From assembly GCA_963812965.1 (NCBI GenBank), contig CAWEXG010000002.1, forward strand, positions 310,001 through 374,000: a stretch of 64,000 nucleotides of DNA, given 5' to 3'. The stretch comes from DASXMT01 sp963812965 (GTDB lineage Bacteria > Actinomycetota > Acidimicrobiia > Acidimicrobiales > RAAP-2). Shown piece by piece: positions 35,934-44,113 of the stretch (position 1 is the first letter of the stretch; the number at the start of each line of letters is the position of its first letter). Both the position numbers and the translations under genes were made by a program. The notes under the pieces are model-generated. The model saw only the letters and a program-made list of their open reading frames with translations, made no database searches and was not told the DNA's origin.

Positions 35934-36443
35934 TCACTGCTGAGCCGTCTTCGATCGTCGGTACGTTGTTGAGCAACAGGATGAAACAGCAGGTCTGGGC
36001 AGTGCCGAGTCTGGACGAGCGGTACAGCACGCCGCACCGATCGGATCGGCCGAGCGCAGCCCATCAGGGGGAATCTGGGTGTCGGCGAGGACGGCATAGA
36101 TCTCCCAGGGCTCCCCGTCGGGGCTGTCGACCCACACCTTGTCCTGTATCGCGAAACAGCACGACACCTGCTCCTCGACCATGGTCGGCAGATCGGCGGC
36201 GGCCAAGCGAGTCTGTGCAGCGGCTACTTCGTCAGTGGTTGCCACCTCGATACCGAGGTGGTTGAGCGAGCCGAGCGTTTCGGTGACGTCCTCGATGAGG
36301 ACGAGCTTCAGCGGCGGGTCGGTCACTGCGAAGTTGGCAAAGCCGGGGCGGACCTTGGCCGGCTTGGTGGCGAAGAGCTTGGAGTAGAAGGTGATGGCCT
36401 CGTCGAGGTTGGCGACGTTGAGAGCGAGCTGGACACGGGACAT
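35934..36443 (-). CDS. ArsI/CadI-like VOC protein of the ars operon
   Basis: About 169 aa from the ATG at 36443, after AGGAG. The first 115 residues are a VOC domain (MSRVQLALNVANLDEAITFY, PPLKLVLIEDVTETLGSLNH, QDKVWVDSPDGEPWEIYAVL). A Cys-rich tail follows (ACCTARP, SSCCST), typical of the CadI/ArsI family. ArsI cleaves the C-As bond of trivalent organoarsenicals; CadI is the cadmium-induced relative. The Cys pairs probably bind As(III). It is first in the operon that continues with the aquaporin and ArsC. Confidence 0.85.
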   Translation of the reverse strand: MSRVQLALNVANLDEAITFYSKLFATKPAKVRPGFANFAVTDPPLKLVLIEDVTETLGSLNHLGIEVATTDEVAAAQTRLAAADLPTMVEEQVSCCFAIQDKVWVDSPDGEPWEIYAVLADTQIPPDGLRSADPIGAACCTARPDSALPRPAVSSCCSTTYRRSKTAQQ

Positions 36444-36487
36444 GGGCGTCTCCTGATACATTTATGTTGATCGATGTTCAGTCTGCA

Positions 36488-36507
36488 TGACATATCTATA
36501 TCTGTCA
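36488..36507. promoter_or_regulatory. ArsR operator in the divergent ars region
   Basis: TGACA (36488-36492), 10 bp, TGTCA (36503-36507) is an inverted repeat in AT-rich sequence between the ars operon (minus) and arsR (plus), placed to control both. Confidence 0.5.
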
Positions 36508-36524
36508 ATGTATGAGGTGAGTGG

Positions 36525-36878
36525 ATGACCGCAACGAAGGTGAAGACGATCCCTGTCGTGACCGACGGCGGGTTGTGTTGCTCCTCGGTTGTCGACACGC
36601 CGCTTGGCCAAGAGGAGGCGGCTGAGCTGGCACGGGTTCTCGGTGCATTGGCCGACCCGGTGCGTCTTCGGCTGCTCTCGTTGGTCGCCTCGAGGGACGA
36701 AATCTGCTCCTGTGACCTCGAAGTTCCCCTGGGAAAGAGCCAGCCAACCGTGTCGCACCACACCAAGGTGTTGGCCGATGCCGGGCTTCTTATGAGCGAG
36801 AAGCGTGGCCGGTGGATGTGGTGGCGAGTCAATCCCACGCGGTTAGCCGCGGTACGAGCAGCGCTTGGGGGTAGCTGA
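36525..36878 (+). CDS. arsR: ArsR family arsenic-responsive repressor
   Basis: A 117-aa protein. ALADPVRLRLLSLVASRDEI and VPLGKSQPTVSHHTKVLADA form the winged helix. The helix-3 motif CSCDLE is the classical ELCVCDL-type thiol metal site, and an N-terminal Cys pair (LCCSS) may complete it. It would release DNA upon binding As(III)/Sb(III). The divergent position from the ars operon and the inverted repeat between them support local control. The N-terminus is longer than average, as in some actinobacterial members. Confidence 0.92.
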   Translation: MTATKVKTIPVVTDGGLCCSSVVDTPLGQEEAAELARVLGALADPVRLRLLSLVASRDEICSCDLEVPLGKSQPTVSHHTKVLADAGLLMSEKRGRWMWWRVNPTRLAAVRAALGGS

Positions 36879-37135
36879 CCCGCTCGTGACTGGTACGAGG
36901 CCTGGGACGGTTGTTGGCTCGGTTGGAGGTAACCCGTAAGACGTAGTAGCCGTGTCTTGCTACGAGTTCGTCAGGCCATCGTTCGTCAGTGGGTGCGGCC
37001 GATAGCTCGTTACAACATGCGCCACCGGAGACCGGGCGAACGATCGGTCGTTCGGCTGGTGTGGTGACTTAGCATTTGGCGTTTCTCCATCGACATCCCA
37101 ATCAGAGATAGCACCAGACCAAAGGAGGCCCTACT

Positions 37136-37567
37136 GTGCTCGGCCGAAAGGATTACACCCAGGGAGAGTTCGACCAGGCCAAGTTCGTTGTTGACAAGCA
37201 GCTTGCCGAGTACAAGAAGCTTGCCAAGGCCACTGCGAGCAAGACAACCGACAAGAAGGTCCAGTCTGCGCTAGAGGGTTTCGAGCGGCTGTTCTTCAAC
37301 AACATGACCCTGGTGCTTGACCGCTACTTCGTCCACAGGGTCCGGATGGTGGCAGGTAAGGACAGTAACCCGCTCAATGAAGTCGAGCTGATCTGTGACT
37401 CATTGATGAACAACAACGGACTCCTACGAGGCAACAATGTGATCAAGTACATTCCTGATCAATCCGTTGTGAAGCTCAATATTGGCGACCAGATCTGTCT
37501 CACGGCGGAAGAGTTCGAGCGTCTCTCGACGGCGTTCTTTGCAGAATTAGAACGCAGGTTTCTGTAG
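37136..37567 (+). CDS. Actinobacterial conserved hypothetical protein
   Basis: A 143-aa protein from a GTG after a strong AAAGGAGG site. The sequence is distinctive: MLGRKDYTQGEFDQAKFVVD, FFNNMTLVLDRYFVHRVRMV and GKDSNPLNEVELICDSLMNN, then a C-terminal FFAELERRFL. I recognise it as a widespread actinobacterial family without a known function. No signal peptide or membrane helix is present, and helical content looks high. It is alone on the transcript. A 257-bp leader before it contains no obvious gene. Confidence 0.8.
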   Translation: MLGRKDYTQGEFDQAKFVVDKQLAEYKKLAKATASKTTDKKVQSALEGFERLFFNNMTLVLDRYFVHRVRMVAGKDSNPLNEVELICDSLMNNNGLLRGNNVIKYIPDQSVVKLNIGDQICLTAEEFERLSTAFFAELERRFL

Positions 37568-37704
37568 TCCTGAGCCCCCGTCCGCTACCTCTTGTTTGCC
37601 AACACCGATTAGTTCGGACAACAGGCACCGTCTGTACCGGCATGCGAGCACAGAACGCACCTGTGGTGGATCAAACCGCCTGCCCACCGGTAACGTCCTC
37701 GAAC

Positions 37705-38676
37705 ATGCTCCCCAACGGCAACGCCATTCACACCGAGGCGTTGGTGCGGCAGTTCGATGGGATCAACGCGGTCGACGGGGTCGATCTCCAGATCCCGGCG
37801 GGAGAGATCTACGGATTTCTGGGGCCGAACGGTGCGGGTAAGTCGACGACGGTGCACATGCTGTGCACACTGTTGGCACCTTCTGGGGGTCGGGCACTGG
37901 TAGCCGGCCACGACGTCGCTAACCAGCCAGGACAGGTTCGACTTCGGATCGGAGTGGCACTTCAGGAGGCGGCGCTCGATCCGAAGCAGACCGGTACCGA
38001 GCTGCTGCGCCTCCAGGGTCGTCTCTACGGATTATCGAGACGGGAAGTGGGCCAGCGAGTCGCCGAGCTGTCTGAGCTCATCGACCTGGGTGACTTCCTC
38101 GACCGCTTGGTTGGCACATACTCGGGTGGGATGAAGCGTCGCCTCGATCTGGCTGCGGCGCTGATCCACAACCCCGAGGTCCTGTTCCTCGATGAACCGA
38201 CCACTGGACTCGATCCGGTCAGCCGGGCCCAGGTGTGGTCCGAGGTGCGCCGGCTCAACGAACAGCTGGCCATGACCATCTTCCTCACGACGCAGTACCT
38301 CGAAGAGGCTGACGAGCTGGCTCATCGGGTCGGGATCATCGACAATGGCCGGATCGTGGCCGAGGGCACACCGGCCGAGCTGAAGCAGTCGGTGGGCTCC
38401 GATGTCATCGTCGCCCGGGTGGAGGGCGATGCCGCACGTGTGCGTGCGGTGGTCGAGGTGGTGCCGGGTGTGCGTAGCGTCGAGACGCACGGCAGCGAGC
38501 TGGTCATCGCCACCGGCAACGGTTCGGCAACCATCAGCCCGGTGGCGGTTGCGCTCGCCGGGAGCGAAGTGGTCGTGCGTGACCTGACGCTGCGTACCCC
38601 AACCCTTGACGATGTCTTCCTCGAGCTGACCGGCACGCATATCGAACGGACGGACACCGAGAAGGATGGGTCATGA
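37705..38676 (+). CDS. Daunorubicin-resistance-type ABC transporter ATP-binding protein
   Basis: About 323 aa from the ATG at 37705; an earlier ATG at 37642 has weak support. Walker A GPNGAGKST, signature YSGGMKRRLDLA, Walker B VLFLDEPTTGLDP and the DrrA-like extension with TTQYLEEADELAHRVGIIDN are all present. The protein powers efflux together with the permease that follows (overlap ATGA at 38673). The family exports antibiotics, lipids or similar hydrophobic compounds; the substrate is unknown. Confidence 0.92.
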   Translation: MLPNGNAIHTEALVRQFDGINAVDGVDLQIPAGEIYGFLGPNGAGKSTTVHMLCTLLAPSGGRALVAGHDVANQPGQVRLRIGVALQEAALDPKQTGTELLRLQGRLYGLSRREVGQRVAELSELIDLGDFLDRLVGTYSGGMKRRLDLAAALIHNPEVLFLDEPTTGLDPVSRAQVWSEVRRLNEQLAMTIFLTTQYLEEADELAHRVGIIDNGRIVAEGTPAELKQSVGSDVIVARVEGDAARVRAVVEVVPGVRSVETHGSELVIATGNGSATISPVAVALAGSEVVVRDLTLRTPTLDDVFLELTGTHIERTDTEKDGS

Positions 38677-39503
38677 CCGCGGTCACCAACACTATTGATT
38701 TCCACTCGCCCGATGAAGTGGTTCGGGCCCGTCCAGCCGGATTCCTCCAGGATCTGACCTCCATCGCTGGCCGAGCACTTCGTGCCGTGCCCCGCGACGT
38801 CATGGTGGTGATCCCACCGATCTTCATCGCTCTCTTCTTCTTCGTCGTGAACATCGCCACCTTAAAGAAGGTGACCTCCTCCATCCCCGGCTTCAACTAC
38901 ACGTCCTTCGAGATGGCGACGGCGATCCTGCTCGGTGTGACCGGTGTTTCGCGTGCTCCCGCCCTCGTCCTCGATGTGCAGACCAAGTACTTCGATCGGC
39001 TTCTTCTCACCCCCGTACGGCGAACGGCGATCTTGGTCGGCCACATGGCGGCCGACGTCGCAGTGGCTGCCATTCTGACGGTACCGATCTTGGTCCTGGG
39101 GTTCATCCTCGGTGTGCGGTTCCATGGGGGACCACTCGGCGTACTGCTGTTCATACTGCTGGCAGCGCTCTGGAGCCTGGCCTTCGCCGGGTTCGCCTAC
39201 GCCATTGCGCTCAAGACCGGTAACCCGGCGGCGGTGAACTCCACCTTCCTTCTGTTTTTCCCGTTCTTGTTCCTGACCTCTTCGTATGTACCTCGTGATC
39301 AGCTGTCGGGCTGGCTGAACACGGTTGCGGGGTTCAACCCGGTCACCTATCTACTCAGCGGCCTGCGATCACTCTTGATCGGCAACAGCTGGCAGTGGAG
39401 CCAGCTCGGTGAGGCGCTCTTGGCCGTCGCTATCGTCGGATTGATCAGCATGACCATGTGCTTCGCTGCCCTTCGAGGCAGAATCAAGCGAGGATCGACG
39501 TAG
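38673..39503 (+). CDS. ABC-2 type permease partner of the DrrA-like ATPase
   Basis: A 276-aa protein with about six hydrophobic helices and the ABC-2 membrane signature (PPIFIALFFFVVNIATLKKV, VLDVQTKYFDRLLLTPVRRT, NSTFLLFFPFLFLTSSYVPR, LSGWLNTVAGFNPVTYLLSG). It forms the membrane channel for the ATPase upstream; the 4-bp overlap fixes them as a pair. The length is normal and no lesion is seen. Confidence 0.9.
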   Translation: MTAVTNTIDFHSPDEVVRARPAGFLQDLTSIAGRALRAVPRDVMVVIPPIFIALFFFVVNIATLKKVTSSIPGFNYTSFEMATAILLGVTGVSRAPALVLDVQTKYFDRLLLTPVRRTAILVGHMAADVAVAAILTVPILVLGFILGVRFHGGPLGVLLFILLAALWSLAFAGFAYAIALKTGNPAAVNSTFLLFFPFLFLTSSYVPRDQLSGWLNTVAGFNPVTYLLSGLRSLLIGNSWQWSQLGEALLAVAIVGLISMTMCFAALRGRIKRGST

Positions 39504-39549
39504 AAAGCTGTTCGAGAGCGCTCTGGCACCAGATGAGGGTGGCATTTGA

Positions 39550-39567
39550 CCTCAACTATGGTTGAGG
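39550..39567 (+). promoter_or_regulatory. MerR/SoxR-like 18-bp operator
   Basis: CCTCAAC (39550-39556), TATG, GTTGAGG (39561-39567): a perfect 7-bp-arm dyad with a 4-bp centre. It is close to the SoxR box (CCTCAAG-N4-CTTGAGG) and follows a TTGACC (39546-39551), as expected for a MerR-type spaced promoter. The gene start is at 39583. No MerR-family gene is seen in the window. Confidence 0.45.
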
Positions 39568-39582
39568 TTGCAAGCTGTTGGG

Positions 39583-39996
39583 ATGACACTTACCGAAGCA
39601 GAACGTGCGTATCTGGCGACCCAGCCGCTCGGGAGACTGGCGACTCGCCGTCCGGACGGGTCCTTGCAGAACAACCCTGTCGGGTTCAGCTATGACGAAC
39701 AGACCGGGACCATTGACATTGCCGGCCGGGCGCTGGGAGCAAGCCGTAAGTTCCACAACGTGGCGGACAATGGTGCTGTTGCCCTTGTCGTCGACGACCT
39801 GGTTTCTCGTGATCCGTGGACTGTGCGAGGCGTGGAGATCCGCGGGCACGCCGAGGCGCTGGTCGATCAGGAGACCCCCTCGACGTACACCAGTCCCGAG
39901 CTCATCCGTATCCACCCACGGCGAGTCATCAGTTGGGGTCTGGGTGACACTCCAGGCATGCATAGCCGCAGCATCAACGGCGCCGAGGGCACCTGA
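39583..39996 (+). CDS. PPOX-class F420-dependent oxidoreductase
   Basis: About 137 aa from the ATG at 39583; an upstream start at 39562 falls inside the operator and is unlikely. MTLTEAERAYLATQPLGRLA, TRRPDGSLQNNPVGFSYDEQ and VEIRGHAEALVDQETPST are typical of the small split-barrel PPOX/FDOR fold that binds F420 or FMN. It is a likely redox enzyme of unknown substrate. The 3' end carries a 19-bp tandem duplication beginning 12 bp before the stop codon. Confidence 0.85.
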   Translation: MTLTEAERAYLATQPLGRLATRRPDGSLQNNPVGFSYDEQTGTIDIAGRALGASRKFHNVADNGAVALVVDDLVSRDPWTVRGVEIRGHAEALVDQETPSTYTSPELIRIHPRRVISWGLGDTPGMHSRSINGAEGT

Positions 39997-40019
39997 GAAC
40001 GCCGAGGGCACCTGAGAAC
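39982..40019 (+). repeat. Two-copy 19-bp tandem repeat across a stop codon
   Basis: GCCGAGGGCACCTGAGAAC occurs exactly twice in succession (39982-40000 and 40001-40019). The first copy contains the stop TGA at 39994-39996. The period of 19 puts the second TGA out of frame. Confidence 0.7.
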
Positions 40020-40081
40020 ACAGTGCATGACGCAGCGTCCTGTGCCTTTCTTCCTTCCTCGAACGTACGCCAGGATGGGGT

Positions 40082-41039
40082 ATGTCACTACGTACGACAT
40101 TTACTGAGTCCTTGTCGGTGCACCACCCGATCGTGCTGGCGCCCATGGGGGAGTCAGCGGGCGGGGCTCTCGCCGCGGCGGTATCCAACGGTGGTGGCCT
40201 GGGATTAGTCGGCGGCGGGCGGGGCGATCGTGACTGGCTCGAGCGTGAGCTGACGATTGTGACCGAACAAACCGATGAGCCCTGGGGTGTCGGGTTCCTG
40301 TCCTGGTCGGTTGGGGTCGACACAGTCGAGCGGGCGTTGGCGTACCGGCCGAATGCGGTCATGCTGTCTTTCGGCGATCCCAGCCGGCTCGCCGAGCTGG
40401 TGCGTAACGCACAGGCGACTCTGATTGTCCAGGTCACCGACCTCGATGAAGCGAGGCAGGCACTGGATGTCGGCGCCGATGTGATCGTGGCCCAGGGGAC
40501 AGAGGCAGGTGGTCACGGAGGCCGTCGTTCCACCCTGCCGTTCGTGCCCGTCGTGGTCGATCTCGTCGCTCCGACTCCGGTACTTGCCGCTGGGGGAATC
40601 GCTGATGGTCGGGGTCTGGCGGCGGCGCTGGTGCTCGGTGCTGCCGGTGCGCTGATCGGAACTCGGTTTCAAGCCAGCCTCGAAGCCCTGGTCTCTGCCG
40701 AGGTGACCGATGCGATCCTCGAGGGCAGCGGTGAGGATACGGAGCGCAGCCGGGTGCTCGATATCGCCCGCGGGCGCGCCCTGGCCGGAGCGCTATATGG
40801 CCCGTACCCTGCGCAACGTGTTCCTCGACCGCTGGCGTGATCGGGAGGACGAGCTCGACGCCGATGCGAATGCGAAACAGGAGTACCAAGAGGCTGTCGG
40901 ACGGGGCGACCTCACCGTACTCCCGGTATGGGCGAGCGAGGCGATCGACCTGATCACCGAGCTGTCCTCAGCGACCGATCTCGTTGCTGCCCTCGCTGCG
41001 GAAGCCGAAGGAGCGCTTGTTCGAGCCTGTCAGAGCTGA
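40082..41039 (+). CDS. Nitronate monooxygenase family (NAD(P)H-dependent flavin oxidoreductase), one frameshift
   Basis: Up to about 40770 the frame carries VHHPIVLAPMGESAGGALAA, VLGAAGALIGTRFQASLEAL and QGTEAGGHGGRRSTLPFVPV, the FMN-barrel motifs of nitronate monooxygenase. The sequence CGCGGGCGCG then needs one base removed to continue as ARGAPWPERYMARTLRNVFL, followed by the RWRDREDELD tail to the stop at 41039. The rebuilt protein is about 318 aa, normal for the family. These enzymes oxidise nitronates with molecular oxygen and FMN. The extra base sits in a GC run, so a sequence error is likely. Confidence 0.85.
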
Positions 41040-41113
41040 ACCCTGAGGCCGTCAAGATCGGACAGCGGGGCATCTGACTCCGCACCGGGCTTCGGGATGC
41101 ATGCCTTTCGAGA

Positions 41114-42503
41114 GTGCAGGTTTCCAGGGCACCTGAATTTCCGAAGAGCAGACAGGGGTGGCTTCCCTCCGGCCATCGGGCGGTGTTTGATAGAGCTGTG
41201 TCCTGGGTCTTCGTGGCTGTCAGCTTGGCCGGTGCGATATCGGTGGTCAACGCCTTCTCCCCATGGCGCCGAGAGCCGATGGCCGTTGTCAGTTTCGCCT
41301 TCGGGTGGATCGTCGGTGAGCTGCCGTTGCAGCTGCTCGTGGTAGAGGGAGCAGCTACGGGGATCTTCGCCTGGGCCGGTGCCTTTCACGCCTGGCCGGG
41401 ATGGGTCGGCCTCGGGATCGCCGTCGTGTCTTGGTGCGGCCTGGTCCGACTGGCCGTCATCGGCCATCAGGTCAAGTACCTGGTAGCCGAGTCGTTGGAC
41501 CAGGCCAGCGGCGGCGACCAGGCCACCAGAGGCCCGGTGACCGCCGAAGGCGTCGACCTCTCTCCGGCGTGGAACTACTGGTGGCGCCTGGCCATCGCCG
41601 TGCCGTTCCGGTGGCGGGGAATCCGTCGTATCAGGGACATCGACTACTGGGGAGACGGCATCTACCGCCACAAGCTCGATGTTCTACAGAGGCGGGACGG
41701 TCCGCCCGAACACGGTCCGGTCCTGCTCTACATCCATGGCGGGGCGTGGATGACCGGGGACAAACGTCAGCAGGGCATCCCTCTGATGCATGAGCTCATC
41801 GAGCGAGGCTGGGTGTGCGTCGCCATCAACTATCGACTGAGCCCTCGATCCACCTGGCCTGACCACATCGTCGACTGTAAGCGGGCGATGGCGTGGATCC
41901 ACGAGCACATCGCCGAGTACGGCGGGGACCCGACTTTCGTCGCCGTGTCCGGCGGTTCGGCCGGCGGCCATCTATCTTCCCTAGTAGCGCTGACCCCGAA
42001 CGAAGCGGAGTGGCAGCCGGGGTTCGAGGACGCCGATACCTCGGTGCAGGCCTGCGTACCCTGTTATGGGGTCTACGACCTCACCGGTGACCCCTTGACC
42101 TCGGGTAAGTACGGCCCCGGCCTGGTGGAGCTGCTCGAGAAGCAGGTGTTCAAGACGTCCGCCGCCGACCATCCAGAGCTTTTCCGTCATGCGTCCCCGA
42201 CCTATCGGGTCCAAGCTGCAGCCCCACCGATGTTCGTGCTCCACGGCACGAACGACACGCTGGTGCCGGTGGAGATGGCCCGAGATTTCGTGGCCCGACT
42301 TCGGCGAGTGTCCAGGTCGACGGTCGCTTATGCGGAGCTGCCACGCGCGCGAGCACGCCTTCGACGTTCTGGCATCGATCCGATGCCGGCACACGACGAT
42401 AGGGGCGGTGCGGTTCCTGGAGGGGATCCGGCAGAGGGCTCGAGATCGCCCGACTTCGGGCTCTCCTCCACTGCCTGGTATCCAGCCGTCTGAGAGGCGG
42501 TGA
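41114..42503 (+). CDS. Membrane-anchored alpha/beta hydrolase (carboxylesterase/lipase type), one frameshift
   Basis: Residues 20-120 contain three to four hydrophobic segments. The catalytic domain starts near residue 165: oxyanion motif LLYIHGGAWMTGDKRQQG, nucleophile SGGSAGGHLSSLVALT and the acid region LHGTNDTLVP. The final motif reads EHAFDVL, with the catalytic His, in a shifted frame at about 42342; the sequence GCGCGCGAGC contains one extra base. The corrected end is at 42503, about 462 aa. It resembles the hormone-sensitive-lipase-like mycobacterial Lip proteins. Substrates are likely acyl esters. Confidence 0.8.
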
Positions 42504-42507
42504 GGAG

Positions 42508-42548
42508 ATCTCGGAATTTGCGCCCAGGGAAATCTCAGAATTTACACA
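42508..42548. repeat. Direct repeats, possible IS-end remnant
   Basis: ATCTCGGAATTT (42508-42519) and ATCTCAGAATTT (42532-42543) are 24 bp apart. Read on the minus strand the segment begins TGTGTAAATTCTGAGATTTC. Repeated short units behind a TGT end occur in some IS families such as IS21, but no second end or transposase was found nearby. Confidence 0.35.
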
Positions 42549-42636
42549 CGGGCCGCCTGGGAGGTGCTAGACACAACCACGGCTTTATCACCTAGAGTCA
42601 ATCGAACACGCTCCGGTCTTCAGCGCGAACTCGGTG

Positions 42637-42660
42637 AACTGGAGCAGTAACTGGAGCAGT
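42637..42660 (+). repeat. 12-bp tandem repeat before the substrate-binding protein gene
   Basis: AACTGGAGCAGT occurs exactly twice (42637-42648 and 42649-42660), 46 bp upstream of the start. Confidence 0.6.
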
Positions 42661-42705
42661 AGAGCTAGTGAAAGTAAGTGGAGCATAAATTTATAAGGGG
42701 GAGCG

Positions 42706-44023
42706 TTGAGGACAACCTCATGGAAGATGCGCACGGCTATGTCGGGGATGGCCGTGTTGATGGCAGCAGTATTCACAGCGTGTGGTTCGACCAGTCCGAC
42801 CGGTGCCAGTTCGTCGACATCGGGAAGCCGTAAGATCCCGTCGAGCGCGTTCAGCGACCACACCGGGATCACGAAGACGACCGTGACCGTCGGCAACGTG
42901 TCGACTCACTTGGGCGGTTTGTTCACCGGTGCCGATGTCGGAGCCGAGGCCTACTTCAACTACGTGAACTCCACCGGTGGCGTCAACGGCCGGAAGATCA
43001 TCGTGAACTCCGGGGACGACAACTTCGAACCCAACTTGAACAAGTCGTTGACCCAGCAGGACGTCGCCCAGGACGCTGCCATGGTCGGCAGCTTCTCCTT
43101 GCAGGACAACTACGGAGGCCAGGTGCTGGCCCAGAACCCGAACGTCCCCGACGTGTCAGTGGTTCTCGACCCCACGACCAACAAGCTGTCGAACGTGTAC
43201 AGCCCGGTACCGCTGCAGGGCGGTTGGCAGGAGGGTTCGCTCCAATACTTTAAGTCGGTGAACCCGTCGGCCGTGACGAAGGCGGGCGCGCTCGGTGGCA
43301 GATGAGGCATCCGCTACCGATGCCTGGGTCGGCCAGAAGGCGACGATGGAGCACATAGGTTATAAGGTGATCTACGACGACACCTTCTCTTTGGGTGCTA
43401 CCCCCGCTGACTTCGACGCTGATGTCTTGGCGATGAAGCACCAAGGCGTGAAGATGCTCTTCATCGAGCAGGCGCCGTGGCTGTACGCCGCACCGATCAT
43501 CCAGGCATTGACCTTGGAGAACTTCCATCCCATGGTGGTGCTGGGGGCATCGACGTACTCGCCAGTGCTCATCTCCAAGTCCGGCCCCGTCTCTGCGACC
43601 AACGGTTTCTATCTGGAGCAGAACTTGCCGCTGTACGACGGTCAGGACGCTGCTCAGATCCCTGCCGACCAGACGTTCCTCAACTGGGTGAAGACAACCA
43701 ACCCGTCCTGGGTCGCCAATGGTGACATCGACCTGTTCACCCTGTACGGGTGGCTGTCAGCTCAGCTGTTCACCCAGGCCCTGCGAAACGCCGGGCAGAA
43801 CCCGAGCCGGGGCTCGATCTTGCAGGCCCTGAGCAAGGTCACCAACTTCACTGGTGGCAACCTCACTGCCCCGACCAACCCGTCGGCGAGGACCACGTCG
43901 AACTGCTACCTGATCGGTCGGATCGTGAACGGCCAGTGGGTACGCCAGTCCGACCCGCCCATCAAGAGCGCGACGAACGGCTACCGCTGCAACTACCAGT
44001 ACTACGTACCGCCGAGCGCATAG
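42706..44023 (+). CDS. ABC transporter substrate-binding lipoprotein (branched-chain amino acid type), one frameshift
   Basis: A TTG start after AAGGGGGAG opens a lipoprotein signal: hydrophobic VLMAAVFTAC with the lipobox Cys, then Ser/Thr-rich GSTSPTGASSSTSG. The mature part is a Peripla_BP_6 fold (VTVGNVSTHLGGLFTGADVG, AEAYFNYVNSTGGVNGRKII). At about 43296 the sequence CTCGGTGGCAGATGAG has one extra G; removing it gives ALVADEAS and joins the second frame to the stop at 44023. The rebuilt length is about 438 aa. It captures a ligand outside the cell for the LivHM-type permease that starts 90 bp downstream. The ligand could be an amino acid or a similar small acid. Confidence 0.85.
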
Positions 44024-44113
44024 TTTGAGCCAGCCCCTCGCCGCAACGGTACCGTGAGGTGAGGCGATCCCGAGGACAGGTGTAATGAGGTACGCAGAAA
44101 CGGATCATGTGAG

